Positions 12,704 through 26,000 of a stretch of 64,000 nt of DNA are shown piece by piece. The DNA lies in the NCBI GenBank assembly GCA_029339505.1, contig JAQISU010000033.1:1978001-2042000 (forward strand), given 5' to 3'. Below the pieces are notes generated by a model, which saw only the letters and a program-made list of their open reading frames with translations, searched no databases and was not told the origin of the DNA. The position numbers were made by a program, and so were the translations under genes. The first letter of the stretch is position 1; each line of letters starts with the position of its first letter. Source of the DNA: Unio delphinus. Its lineage: Eukaryota > Mollusca > Bivalvia > Unionida > Unionidae.

Positions 12704-12868
12704 AAAATGAACATATATCTAGTTGCTCAATCTTAATGAGTGTTCAAGTCTCTTTATGAATCGTGATTTTGAATATGCACACTTCCACACTTATTACTTT
12801 TGTGAGATTTTCCGCACTTTGTAAATGCAAACAAAAGTGAATATTCCAACTTCCACAATAAATATTTA

Positions 12869-13047
12869 TCAGGTTTTGAGAGCTCTCTCAATGTACCCCC
12901 CTTCAACGGCAAGTTTCATTACATGGGTATATCTCTGGGCAAGTTTCTGGTAGTCTATGGTGTCTTGGGGAAATGGAGGAACCTTCATATCACTGGGTGG
13001 GTCAAACAACTTGGATAAAAAGTCCTGCAATTTTTCCACCTTTTGAT
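12869..13047 (-). CDS. USP25/28: USP25/28 terminal coding exon 18
   Basis: 179 nt ending at TGA (12869-12871). It encodes [20 protein letters not shown] and ends ALKT, matching the '(L/E)..FLP.LLDP..E...' C-terminus of USP25/28. The acceptor is ctaattacag. The 3' UTR follows to the left. Confidence 0.93.
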
Positions 13048-16000
13048 CTGTAATTAGAAAAATAATAAACCATCACTGTAACCTTTAATTCTAAAACTGA
13101 ACCAAACTGAATTTCTATGTTAAGTCTGTCATGTGGAAAACAAAATTAATTCACCAAAGATTGGAATTCATTACATGGTTCTTTGCCGAGACAAGAACAC
13201 ACCTAAAGTAAATGTGGTGCAATTACTTTGTAGAGAATTGTTTGATCACTCACATATTATTGAAATCAGAAACCCCAGAAATATTAATTTTCTGCCAAAA
13301 CTTGTAAAAACACTTGTAAAAGAAATATCATGATCTTACCCAAGAATTTGATTTTCACCACTATTTTTTTAAGCTTTGAAGCTTCTAAACTGGTCAGGTT
13401 TTACTTATATCAATAACATTTTTACCACTCAATGTATTAGTCCATGAAAATGTCATGGTTTATGACCTGCAGATCGTAAAACTCAATAAACTCACTCTCA
13501 GCAAATCAAGCAGGACTTTCAAAAGTAACGTCTATTGTGACATAGAATTTCAAAGTCAAGATCTTATAGAAATTATTGGTCTAGTCCAGAACTAAAAAAC
13601 TCACTTTCTAAATCCTGTCCAAGAAAAGCACACCACTTTCCACGAATCTCCTCCACAGTGGCGGTATCCTCTTCTACACCTGACTGGAGGAGTATCGGTA
13701 GACATGGTAACACTAGGTTGTTCATCATATTTAATGAGCCCTTTACATCCTGCTGGCTTTCAAACTGGCATGCGGCTGTGTTATTTAAATGCTGGAAAGC
13801 AGAAATATTATTTTTATGAAAAATTAGTGGTTCTACCCTACAAACGACATGGTATGCATATTAACAATGTGCTAAACATCAATTAAGAACAAATTCTAAT
13901 ATGTCTTCGAATGCTAGGTACGTTTTGACTAATTGAAAATAAGTGTTCTGAAGAACCAGGCATCTCACCTAAATCCATGCTTTGGCATATGTCCCTGTCA
14001 TCTGAACTGCAAAAACTTTAATACAGTTGATTACACTGATGATGCCATCACAGAGAAATAGTGAAACTGATTTCTAATTATGCTATTACAGGCAAGACAT
14101 ACATCTGCAACAGAAAATTCCCCATAAACTTGTCAAAACAGGCTTAATGCTGTGCCACAGAGAATTATAATTTTAATGAATTATTTGACAAAATTTTGAT
14201 AAACTTTGCAGCAGCTGAGAAATTAGTATTCTACTTCAGGTTTGAACAGACTTATGTTATGCAAAATATGTATCAAATCTTAAAACAACCTTTTTAATTT
14301 TATTTAAAATCAGTAAATGAGCATACATGACCTACATGACCTAGCAATAATACAGTATTCAAGCTAAATGGGAACTGGAAATTTAAAAGAAAAATCCTAG
14401 GCCAATCCCACAAATTTCAGACATGTAAAAACTATCACACAATCTCATCATTACAAACAAGTATGGCACCCCGAGTGGCCAAGTTGTCTAAAGCGCTGTC
14501 TGTTACTGATCACTGCCATCTCACCTCTGTCTGCATTGGTTAGAGTCTCAGATTCAGCCAATGTGGGTATGTGACAAAGCTTGCCAGTAGCTTCTCGTGG
14601 GTTGGTGGTTCTATCCAAGGTTTTTCCCAGGCTCTTCCTCCACCATTGATACTGGCTGCCATGTATAGCCTATCATGTGCTGAAAAATGGCGCTAAACCC
14701 TACAACAACAACAACAAAGTACAACATTACTGACAGCTGCAAAGGAAATCTACATCTTGCCTATTCTACAATGGTAAGAGAGGAAGAAGACAGACAAATG
14801 TACAAACCAACAGATCCTGCTTCAGCCAGAACGAAACAATTTTATCTTTCCCTAATAAGCCAGCATTCTCTGTTCTCCTCATTAGATGTTGATTACCGAT
14901 ATAGGCATGTAAAATATAAGGAAGAGCTTCCTCAAACCTGAAAAACAAAAAAAAAACCATAAAACTAATTATCAAATATTAAACTGAAAATAAATAAACA
15001 TTAATTCTATCAATGTTATATTTCTTCACAGATAGCTTTTCCATCATAAACTTTTTTGTGTCAATATTATTATTATTATTAAATTTTATGCATATATACA
15101 TATCTGTCACAACAAATCTAATAAGAAATCATAGAAGGATGATGGTAACAAACATATAAAAATGTAACAGGAAGGCTGACGGGGCTACATCTAAAATATA
15201 AATATGCTTTCAATGATAAAAGCAGGCATGTATGACAGAAATTAGAGTCATATAAAAGAACTGGTACATTACTAATCAAAGTTCATTCTACAAAATTCAT
15301 GTCCACTCTACTGACATTCAAACACCAATCTAAGCTGAACAGTGTGTGTGTGTGATTTGGATTATTAATTTACCTTTAAAAAAAATTCAGTCATATTGCT
15401 AAGATGTCTGGAGTGTGGCAGTTTATAGTGATGCCTAGCACTGGGTCATCATGTCACAGACATGTAACATGATGTCCCACACAGTTACAGCAACCTGTCA
15501 CCAGGCCGACCAGTCCTAACACTAACCTCGTAATGCTGAACACCAAGCAAGGCAGCTGTTAGTACCATTTTTGTAAGCTGAACAGATAGAAACAAAAGAT
15601 ACATACTCCTCTCAACAGTTGTAAGCCTATTAAAAGATGAACACCAAAAACATCATGTTGGAAAGAGTGATGCATAACAGGTTTTTTTTTCTGGATAAAA
15701 ATTTTCATGGTTTTGCAAAATTTACATTTTCACTGATATTTAAAATTTGGCACTGGGAAGAAGTCCTATTTATCCAAAGAATATATTTATTTGTCGTGTC
15801 TTTAAAATGTTGGTTTTATGTAGCAACCATGAATTGCAATATGGTGAAATCATGGTAAATTAAATTTCATTGATTTTAAATTAACTGTAAAAGTATCGAT
15901 AATGGTGTATTTTTATGGTGGACATGAAAGCAAAGAAAGCAAAAAAAAAAAGGGTAAATTCCTTAAAAATACATGGTCAAATCTTTTCAAATATAAACCC

Positions 16001-16989
16001 CATTGTTTCAACAAAAGCACAGCATGTAGCACATGATATGCTCAACTGTGGACTGGGTGGTTTAAATGCCATTATGGTGTGTGTGTAGTAACAAGATTCA
16101 ATGAAATGCTGCATTTCATATGTTCTGCTTTGGCATATTCCCAAATTTGTTAAAAAAGTAACAAATGCATGAAAATCAGGTCACTGTGGCTTACTTTTGC
16201 CTGTGGTGAATAATAACCTTAAAAATAAAAACATCCTTAAAATTTTCATAACTATACATATAACAGAGGGAGAAAAACAGAAATGAGTAGCTTGGTGTAA
16301 CCTACTTTTGCCATGGTAAACAGTACCCTCCAAGAAGAATGGATCCATGAAGTTATTGGACTGTACATTTATGTCTGAGAACAGAGCTAAATGTAAAAAC
16401 TTACTGTCAATTAATTTTGACAATTGTTACGTGCTTAGGCTCTTACAAAATGTAACAAGAAAAAAATTAGGACAACAAGCTTTGTAAAATTTAACAAATA
16501 ATTTATTTCCCTAGAAATACAAGGTAAAAATGAGAAAAGAACTTACTCTTTTAATAATCAAATCCACAAGGAAGCCAAGAATAAAAAAAATAGAAGTCCT
16601 AGTTATACAAAGTCCTAATGAAAATGAGTTTGAATCCTGATGAAATCCAAAATGAAAGGTGATGGCATATGTTGTGGTCAGCGTTGTACTGATTTATCAA
16701 CAGTTCTTTGAATTACAGAAGAAAAAAATTCTCCAGGTTTTGAATTCTGTGTAAATTTCAACAAATGTCCTTTTCCAAGAATAAATTTAGAGCACTAGTA
16801 TTTCCAGGGAAAAGAATCACTTTTCTTTATAAAAAAAAAAAAATTGAAGAAAATAAAAATAATAAGCCCAAAACTGGTCACAACATAAAACACTTTAACT
16901 TCTCAAGTGTTAAGGCAAGAATAATTATATTTCTCAAAACATCAGTTCAACATGTAATCCAAGGGTTGCCAGTTCAACCTTGGTGTGTT

Positions 16990-17043
<54 letters not shown>

Positions 17044-20000
17044 TTCTAAGTTGAGTGCTGGCAGATCTGGGTCTCTTAGGGGTAATCAGTACAACAAACA
17101 GAATAGCCCGTGGTCTTGTGGTGCATTATGGGAAGGCAGATTTGGGTCCGTATTGTTAGACTTGACTTGTAAGCAAGTTTATTTATTAGTTTCCATCTCT
17201 TTGGCATGATAGAACCAAATAAAGTGTTGAATGTGCCATTAAAAACTAACCAGTAACATCAATTAACCAGACCACCAAATTCCAGCATTTGTGCTGTTGA
17301 GAAAATAGAATATAGGTTAAAGAAACCAATGTTACAATCAGAATATTAAAAAAATATATACCAATATACGAGTAGACTTACTTTTCTTCCAGGTATTGTT
17401 CTACTCCTTTTACATACAGGTAAGTAGTGTTAAGAAACTTCCGAAAAATGTCATGACACACCTGAAAAAGAAAACAAACTGGAGTTTAAACAATCATCTT
17501 GACCTTCACTTGTATCCAGTAGCAAATGTAAACACTGTCATGCAGAAAATTAATTCAGACTGTAGTGATCAGTTTAAAATATCAAACCTGATCTTCTTAG
17601 TGGCAGTATATGGCTATATTGTACTTACAAATTATGAAAGCACCTACCCACCCACCTATGTGATGTGCTAGGCATAAAAAACATAAAAGAATAACAGTAC
17701 TTTTTTTTCTTCATATCAAACAGGAGGCAACAGGTTTTTAATAAACAGATTAATCTTTTCTTTTGTAACAATTTTGAAAATTTTGTTCTACAACAGTCCA
17801 ACCTCACAAGCCAAATATTGCCACCTGAAAGCCACAGGCTTTGATTAACTGTGAGTGACAACCAGCGTTATTTTATTCATGCATGAATAACAGACCTGCC
17901 AACTCAGATAAGTCTGTCTCAGTAAGGCAGTTAATTTTTTCAGAAAGGTGTAACAAAATGTCAATAACTGCCTTCGTAAAGCTGGAAACATCACTAAAAG
18001 TTTGATGCAGCAATCATAAAAATTATGTTCAACTAAAAAGGTTATAAAGTATGCATAGACTTTATTTACCACTAGTACAGTAACACAAACTTGTTGCTAT
18101 CTCTCAACCTGATGTAATACTTGGATATTTTTTGCCTGTGACTTAGTTTGAGATCATAAAGATCATATCTCTGTTGTGTACCGATGTACCTGGCATGTTT
18201 AATGTCAGTCAAAGTGGGTTCCATTTGAGCCTTGCTTGCAAACGAATACATGATAATCTCTGGTGTTTTCTTTTAAATATAAATAATAATAGTGCCATTT
18301 GCGGAATTTTCTTTTCTTCATGGAGATAAGTGTTTACAAAGACAGAGTTGTATTAAACACCTGGCCATCTTTTCCAGAAAATGACAAACCTCCTTTTGAC
18401 ACATGCACCAAAGAGTCAAAACAATGGTTATTGTAAGCAGGACCAATGAGTTCCCAGTCCTGAAAATCTGATGGACTCATCATAGAGTATACTTTCAATT
18501 CACAATGCTGTATGTACTAAGAGTAAAATTGTTCTGGCCCACTAGTTTATGAAATTGTTCATATAAAATGATCTCTAAGAGAAATAAAAATCTTTAGATT
18601 TGGTTACCTGCTGGTTGCTGTCCATTTTAGCCAGCAGAAAAATGAAAGAAGTTGGAAGAGTCATAGGAACTGGGTAATGATAGAGTTTGAAACTCTGATA
18701 GTCATCTATTCAATCACCTGGGTCTGAATATGGATAACATATTTTTCAGTTTTGGTTCCAACCTGCTTTTGTTTCAACTTAAATAAGCCTAGTTTCCGGA
18801 AACTGTATCAACTTTTGTAAAAAATATAAATTTGTTTGGAACATATGGTGTCTGATAAACTGGAGGGTTTGAATATCTGCTTGTACCATATGATCCAACA
18901 CTGTCATTATTTTTTTCCATTGCAAAATATTCATTAGTATGAAAAGGCACCTGTACCAAAGTTGCCTGATATATATATCCAGACCGACAAATGAACATAG
19001 TAATAGCTGTATCCCTCTATATTACATACTGAAGAAATAATGAAAAGAATAAAAACAATAACTTACATGATGCCTAATGGCATGAAAGATAAGATCTTTT
19101 AAAATACCTGATATTCCTGATCACCCTTCTCCCCTGATTTCTTCTGTATTTCTGTAATATGCTCTTTGACTACAACTCTAAACTGCTTGACTCTGAAAAT
19201 ATATTATGGTAATTTATTGCATCTACTGATCAGAAAGTTTTTTAACCTAATTATTTTATGTTTGAGACTTCTACTCAAATAATAAGCTGTACTTACAGTA
19301 GCAAAGACCCAAGTACCTATCAAGCTGAATTTTTTAAACCAATAGAGAATACCCCAAAACTGCCTCCCAGCATGACTGCAACTTAAATAAAAAAGGACTG
19401 TTTCAGAGTATAGTAATGTAATTCGTGTACAAGTCTTCATTCTTTTTTTTTCTTCTGAAAATTAAGAACTAAACATTCAGATTCATATATCTGCATATAT
19501 GCTAACCAACCCTTGTCCATTTTACAGAATCAGACGGTGAAAAAAGATAGCATTACAGGATTAATATGTAACATTACAGAGATACATTTATGAAAGACAA
19601 TGGAAATTGAAATATATAAAAAAAAACTACATGTGATTTGTTCTGAGTTGGCAGAAAGAACGATTTTGATATAGCAAAGGGATTTGTTAAGGCTGTCTGG
19701 CTGAGGCACGCTTAAGCCATATCAAATGAGTTGTTTCTTATGATTCAGAACAAAACATGAATACAGTTTTTTATGTTCACTAATGAGTTTAGTCAATCAA
19801 TGTTTTTAACTATTAATACATTTGGTCATCTACTCACCTGTCATCCTTGTCGAGTACCTGTATATGCATGAACTGTTCCATCATGACTCTCATCATCGTG
19901 TTTTCAGAGCAAACACCACAATGAGACAGGTACACCATGATGTGCTGGAGTCGTGGGTCATGGACCACTGATGAATGGTGCATTTCTATGGATTGGATCC

Positions 20001-23000
20001 TCTTCCACTCATTTTCAATAACCTGTCGACATGAATATCATCTTTAACCATGCTTTAGTGACCATGATGCACCTAATATAGCAATCAGTGTTAACGTTTA
20101 CCTCCACGAGGTCTATATGATCTGTGCCTGGATTTACAACAAAGCTGATTTTAACAAATTAAATGCTCTGATAATAGGAACTGGGTAAATCTTTTGTTCA
20201 GAATCAAATAATTAGTATTCTCAACTTTGTGTACTCCTTGTTTGTTTGATTAGGACTTTTTAACGTAGCTTTAACAATTTTTCAGTCATTTCGCTACAAT
20301 GTCTGCAGTGAGGCAGTTTATTGTGATGTCTAGCACTGGGGCATCATTCCACAGACATGCAGCATGATGTCCCACCCAGTCATATTAGCCTGACACCTGG
20401 CCAACCAGTCCTAACACTAACCTCTTAATGCAGAGCACCAAGTGAGGCAGCTGTTAGTATCATTATTGTAAGTCTTTGGTATGACTTGGCCGGGGATCAA
20501 ACCCATGAGCTGCCTTATCCATGTGTATTCCTTGTAAAACTGTAACAATTCGTCAAACCGATAAACCATAGTTTGACTGCCAATTAAAAAAATGATACGG
20601 TAAAGGGATAGAGCAAATAAACCTGCTCTTAATCACGGTAACCAATTGACTAGAATAAATTCAAACAAATCAGGAATAAATTAAACTTGAAAAATCTGAA
20701 AGCAATATATGGATAGAATTGATAAACATCTAACAGATTCTAATGATGAAAAATGATGAGAGAAGAGAGAGTGAAAGAAAAGTAACTTTCTTAATTAAGA
20801 AACACTTATAGTTCACCAGATGTTGTCTGGCATGAGTGACTGCATAATATTTCACAATATTGGTAACAATTTTGGCCAGGTCCCAAAAAGAAGACTAAAA
20901 TGTGTAGTCTATATAATAACTTAGGGTTTTGGCAATATCCCAAATTAAATGAATAAATTTAGCATGTTTTTGCAATTTATACAGAGTTTCATATCCAAAT
21001 GAGGGCAAGTAGTGGAATTCTCAATATAACAAATTTCTTCAAGAATAATGGAGGAAATTTAATCTCAGAAACTGCTGGTCAGATAAAGAGATGGCAGCAA
21101 TTGGGTTTATAATGATGCCTTTTATTCTGAAAATATCTGTGCAAGAAACTCAAGTTCAAAACACCAAAGTCAAATCTGGCAGTTTCTTGCTCAAAAGGTT
21201 TCTTGAATATCAGGTTTAATGTGTTTATTTGCATATTGTATTTGATTGTGAAAGTACTAATAATCAAACCATGTTGTTCCCATTCAAGACAATAATTGAA
21301 CCATTATAAACAACAGTAAAAAGCAAATTTAAAGATAAACTTAACATGACCAGTACTCTAGAAAAATTATTCTCATACACAGGCCATTAATTTTTTTTGT
21401 TGAAAAAGTACTTGCCCCATGAAAAAGAAATCTACTTGCTCTGAAACATTTTTATAATTATCTAAAAACATTGACTAGCCCATGAGACATGTAGCCTTCA
21501 GATGAATAAAGTCAGATGCTTCTGGGGTATGGCAATCCTGTTTTTTTTTAGCACTGTTTACATGTAGTCAAAAATAACTACAAGTTTTTATATCCACACT
21601 CTAGCTGATACACTGCAATACCAGCAGGTCATTCCCATGTGTCTATCTGTTAATGTGCACATACATCCATTAGGCCACCATTTTTCTTGTAACTGTGACT
21701 CCTACTGCAATGACTGAAGAAGAGGAATTACATCTCATATGATATTTTAGGAGCCTGAATAGAAAATAGGTTTCTGATCTTTGAAGCTGCCCCTGGGAAG
21801 GTCAATCTTCATAAGAAATGTTTGTAACAAGAACTGCATGTAATAGTATACTGAGGCAGTGTGATCACATTAGGCATAATCTTTCAGTAGATAACAACAA
21901 AAGATTTGAAATCCTGAATGGAATTTGGAGGGCAGAGATGGAGCGATGGGTATAGTTGGGGGGGGGGGGGGGAGGAAGATGGCAAAACATGGGTAAAAAA
22001 TTTGTGTGATGCCTTCTGTATCTAGTTTCAATTAAGTAATGGCTTTAAAGTCATACCATATTCAGTCCAGTCTCAGGGCCCTTTTGCTTGTAGAGATCTG
22101 AGTCCAACACCTCTGAGAGTGCCTTGATACTCTCGCTAAAAGACAGCTGAGAATGAATTTCTCCAACTGATCCGATACTGTGCAAAGTTTGCACAGTTTG
22201 TGTTTCTGCATTGTTTGTGCATGATGCCCCTGAAATGAACACAGGCAAAAAGGTAAATTCAGTTTTAGGTATATCTTTTTATAAAAAAGAATAATATATT
22301 TTGAGCAAAACAAGTTTCCTCAATATTACCAACCTGATCACAATGTGATAGGAATGGTGTTTGCAGTAATATGATTCCAGTGCAACACATGTGAACTAAT
22401 AAAGTAAATGATGCAAAGAATTACAAAAATGATCTTAATAAGGCAATAAAATGATCATTTACATGAAATATGATGCAAAATGATTACAGAAAGATGATGA
22501 GCAAGAACTACTAACTATTAGAACTGAGAATTATTATTGTGTTATATTGCTTATCATACAAAGAAATGACAACTGTAATGCAAAATATTTGTCTAGGATG
22601 AGGATTGGGATAAAATATGTTGTTGTTGTTGTAGGGTTTAACGCCATTTTTCAGCACACGATAGTTCTATACATGGCAGTCAGTATTAATGCTGGAAGAA
22701 GAACCCGGGAAAACCGACATACGAGAAAATACTGGCAAGCTTTCTCACATTGGCCGAATCTAAGACTCGAACCCACGCAGACAGAGGTGAGATGGCAGTG
22801 ATCAATAATGGAGAGCACTTAAGACCACTTGGGGATCCATATAAAATATGTAAGAAAGCTGAGCTAACTTCCTGTCTTATGAGAATGCTTACGAAATTGA
22901 TCAAACTTGAAAAAAGAACATAAAATTGTACGTTTTTATCAAATTCTCTGATTTAAAATGCTGTCTTGACATGAGCAGTAGTGGTGATTGATCAATGACA

Positions 23001-26000
23001 GAGTCTGTCACATTCCCTTAATCCAAAGATAGATCACTCTCATCTGACTTCTGTCTCAGTATGCAGACAATATTTTAATACATGTAAGGCTTTAACAAAC
23101 CAAAGAGTGTTAACATATTCTTTGCTTGGGGGCAATTCATTTGCGAGTATGTGGAAAGACCCCTACTATATATGGATCAAATAATGCATATGAAGGAATC
23201 TATGCAGCTGAAAAAAACATTGTGCACAGGATATAAAAAACATACACATACTTTCCAAGGAATCTTACACCGGAGAAAACAGTATGTTTTAAGTCTCTGA
23301 ATTACTATCAAGTCATCACTGTCATCATCATCATTAATGTTGTTTTTTTCTTTTACATCATCCTTATCATTAACATCACATTATAGGCAAAAATCTACAA
23401 TTCCATGGAATGCAGTTTTCCTGCATACAGTCGTCAGTTTTAGTACAAAAGAAGCCATACATCTTACCTGTTGCTGTAGCAGCTGCAGGTGGTTTGTGTT
23501 CAACTATCACAGTTACTTCAGCATCTCCTATTCCTGAGGCCTTCCTTGCCATCTCCTGATCCCACTTTTCTATCTCATCTGCAAATAGCTTATTGTCCTG
23601 GGCAACAACCTCTTTGAGGTCATCTGGAAGGTTGTCAAGGTCTGATGAATGTCCACTCTCTTCATCTCCTTCTTCTGCAGTACAAGTCATTGGTTGTATA
23701 CATTTTGGAATCAAGGTATTAAATGTCCAAACAAAAAATGCTCCATTGGATCAGAACAAATATCCCAGTCTATAGTCTTTCATACATCATAGCATTATAT
23801 CATCACATTATTTGAGAACACTGATGGCTTTATGGCTTCAGGTAATAAAATTAAATCGGTAAATCTGATACTCATGTTAAGTATTCTATACGAAAATACG
23901 AAATTACTCTTTAAATATCTGCAATCTGATTTACAAAATATTATCATTAAAATCTAAAAATAGTCCTCTAAATATATGCAATCAAATTTATAAATGTTTC
24001 TTCTCTTCATTTCCAAACTGTGATTTTCTTTAAAAAAATCATAAAATAATTTGAAAAAAATATTTAAGCACTTGACTTTGATCAGCATTTATTATTTAAA
24101 TTATTCTGGTTTTTACAAGTACCGTATGAACCAAAACAAGGGAGGTAACCAATCCAGGTCTAATCATTTCCACTTAAAATTAGAATTTGAGTTTTATCGC
24201 TATATATCCCTTGCAAAGGACATAAGAGCTAAATATAGAAAGTGTCTCTTATGAACTAACTAATCTTAGTAACAGTAAAGTATAAAGCATGCAAAAAGAA
24301 TTTCAAGGTCTGAAAACCAAAATGGTCACATGTACTGTGCTATCCACACAGCCTAGATCCAGATGAACTGTGCTATCCACACAGCCTAGATCCAGATGTA
24401 CTGTGCTATCCACACAGCCTAGATCCAGATGTACTGTGCTATCCACACAGCCTAGATCCAGATGTACTGTGCTATCCACACAGCCTAGATCCAGATGTAC
24501 TGTGCTATCCACACAGCCTAGATCCAGATGTACTGTGCTATCCACACAGCCTAGATCCAGATGTACTGTGCTATCCACACAGCCTAGATCCAGATGTACT
24601 GTGCTATCCATATGGCCTATATATAAGCACACATAGTTTGATATACACATGGCTACTATGCTATCCATATGGCCTATAGTCAGACATACTTTGCTATCCA
24701 CATAGCCTATAGCCAGATGTGCTTTGCAAACCACATGGCTACTGTGCTATCCACATGGTCTATAACCAGATGTACTATGCTTCTCACACATTTTGGTTTT
24801 GTGGGTTCAACGCCATTTTTCAGCACATGATAGGCCTTACATGGTGGCCAATATATCTGAGGAAGAAATGGGAAAACCTGGGTAAAAACCACCAACTTAA
24901 TGGAAGCTACCTGCAAGATGTCTCACATACCCATATCAACTGAGCTGAGAACTGAACCCATGCAGAAAGGTGAGATGGCAGTGATCATGCAGCCACCTGG
25001 AGCTATCAATATGGCCTATACCAATTGTACTGTGCTATTCAAGTAACTTATAGCTAAATGTACTGTACTATTCACATAGCCTATAACCAGATGTACTGTG
25101 CTAATATATAAAGTGAGATGTACTGTACTATTCACATAGCCTATAACCAGATGTCCTGTGCTAATATATAAAGTGAAATGTACTGTACTATTCACATAGC
25201 CTATAACCAGATGTACTGTGCTAATATATAAAGTGAAATGTACTGTACTATTCACTATGTTACAAGTCTATGCTCTTAAAATAAGTAACAGAAAAGAGCG
25301 AAAACAACAAACTTTGTAAAAGTTAACAAATAATTTATGTCCTAGATTAAAAAAAAACTGAAAAAATGAGAAAAGTGTATGTAAAGTATTGCAAATTAAA
25401 CCCAACAATGATAAGAGAATTAAGAAACACAAGACCCCTTAAGTTCTATGCGAGTCTCAGTTCAAAACCTGATGAAATTCATGATGGAAGGCTATAATGT
25501 CTCTGCGTATGATTAGGATTTTTAACATTGCTTTAACAATTTTGCAGTCATATCACTACGATGTCTGCAGTGTGGCAGTTTACAGTGATGTTTAGCACTG
25601 GGGTATCATGCTACAGACATGTAGCATGAAGTCCCACCCAAACACATTATCCTGACATCAGGCCGACCAGTCCTAACACTAACCACTTAATGCTGAGCGC
25701 CAAACATGGCAGCTATTAGTACCATTTTTGTAAATCTTTGGTATGACTTGGCTGGGATCAAACCCACAACCTCCCGCTTCTGCAGCGGACGCTCTAACCA
25801 CAGGCCACTGGAGCGGTGCGATGACATCTGTAATAACCTATGAAGTGTAGATGTGTCTCTTGCTGAATCAAAGATAATTTTCCAGTTTTGAATTCTGTAT
25901 AAATTACAGTGAATATCTTTATCCAAGAATTCTGTCAGAGCACTTTTGTATTTCCACTTGAATTCAATAACTTGAAGAAGAAATAAAATCTCAGCCCAAA

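Noticed and set aside
14687..14941. 84-codon plus-strand ORF
   Set aside because: It is antisense to USP exon 16 and starts in the tail of SINE A3.
24331..24610. CRISPR-like regular repeat array
   Set aside because: Units are contiguous with no unique spacers, and the context is a eukaryotic intron.
24303..24734. 143-codon ORF with 11-residue repeats, and a second open frame on the plus strand
   Set aside because: The 33-bp unit is a multiple of three and lacks stops in these frames, so both ORFs are artefacts of the minisatellite.
25016..25255. ORF with 20-residue repeats
   Set aside because: Same reason: the 60-bp minisatellite unit has no stop in this frame.
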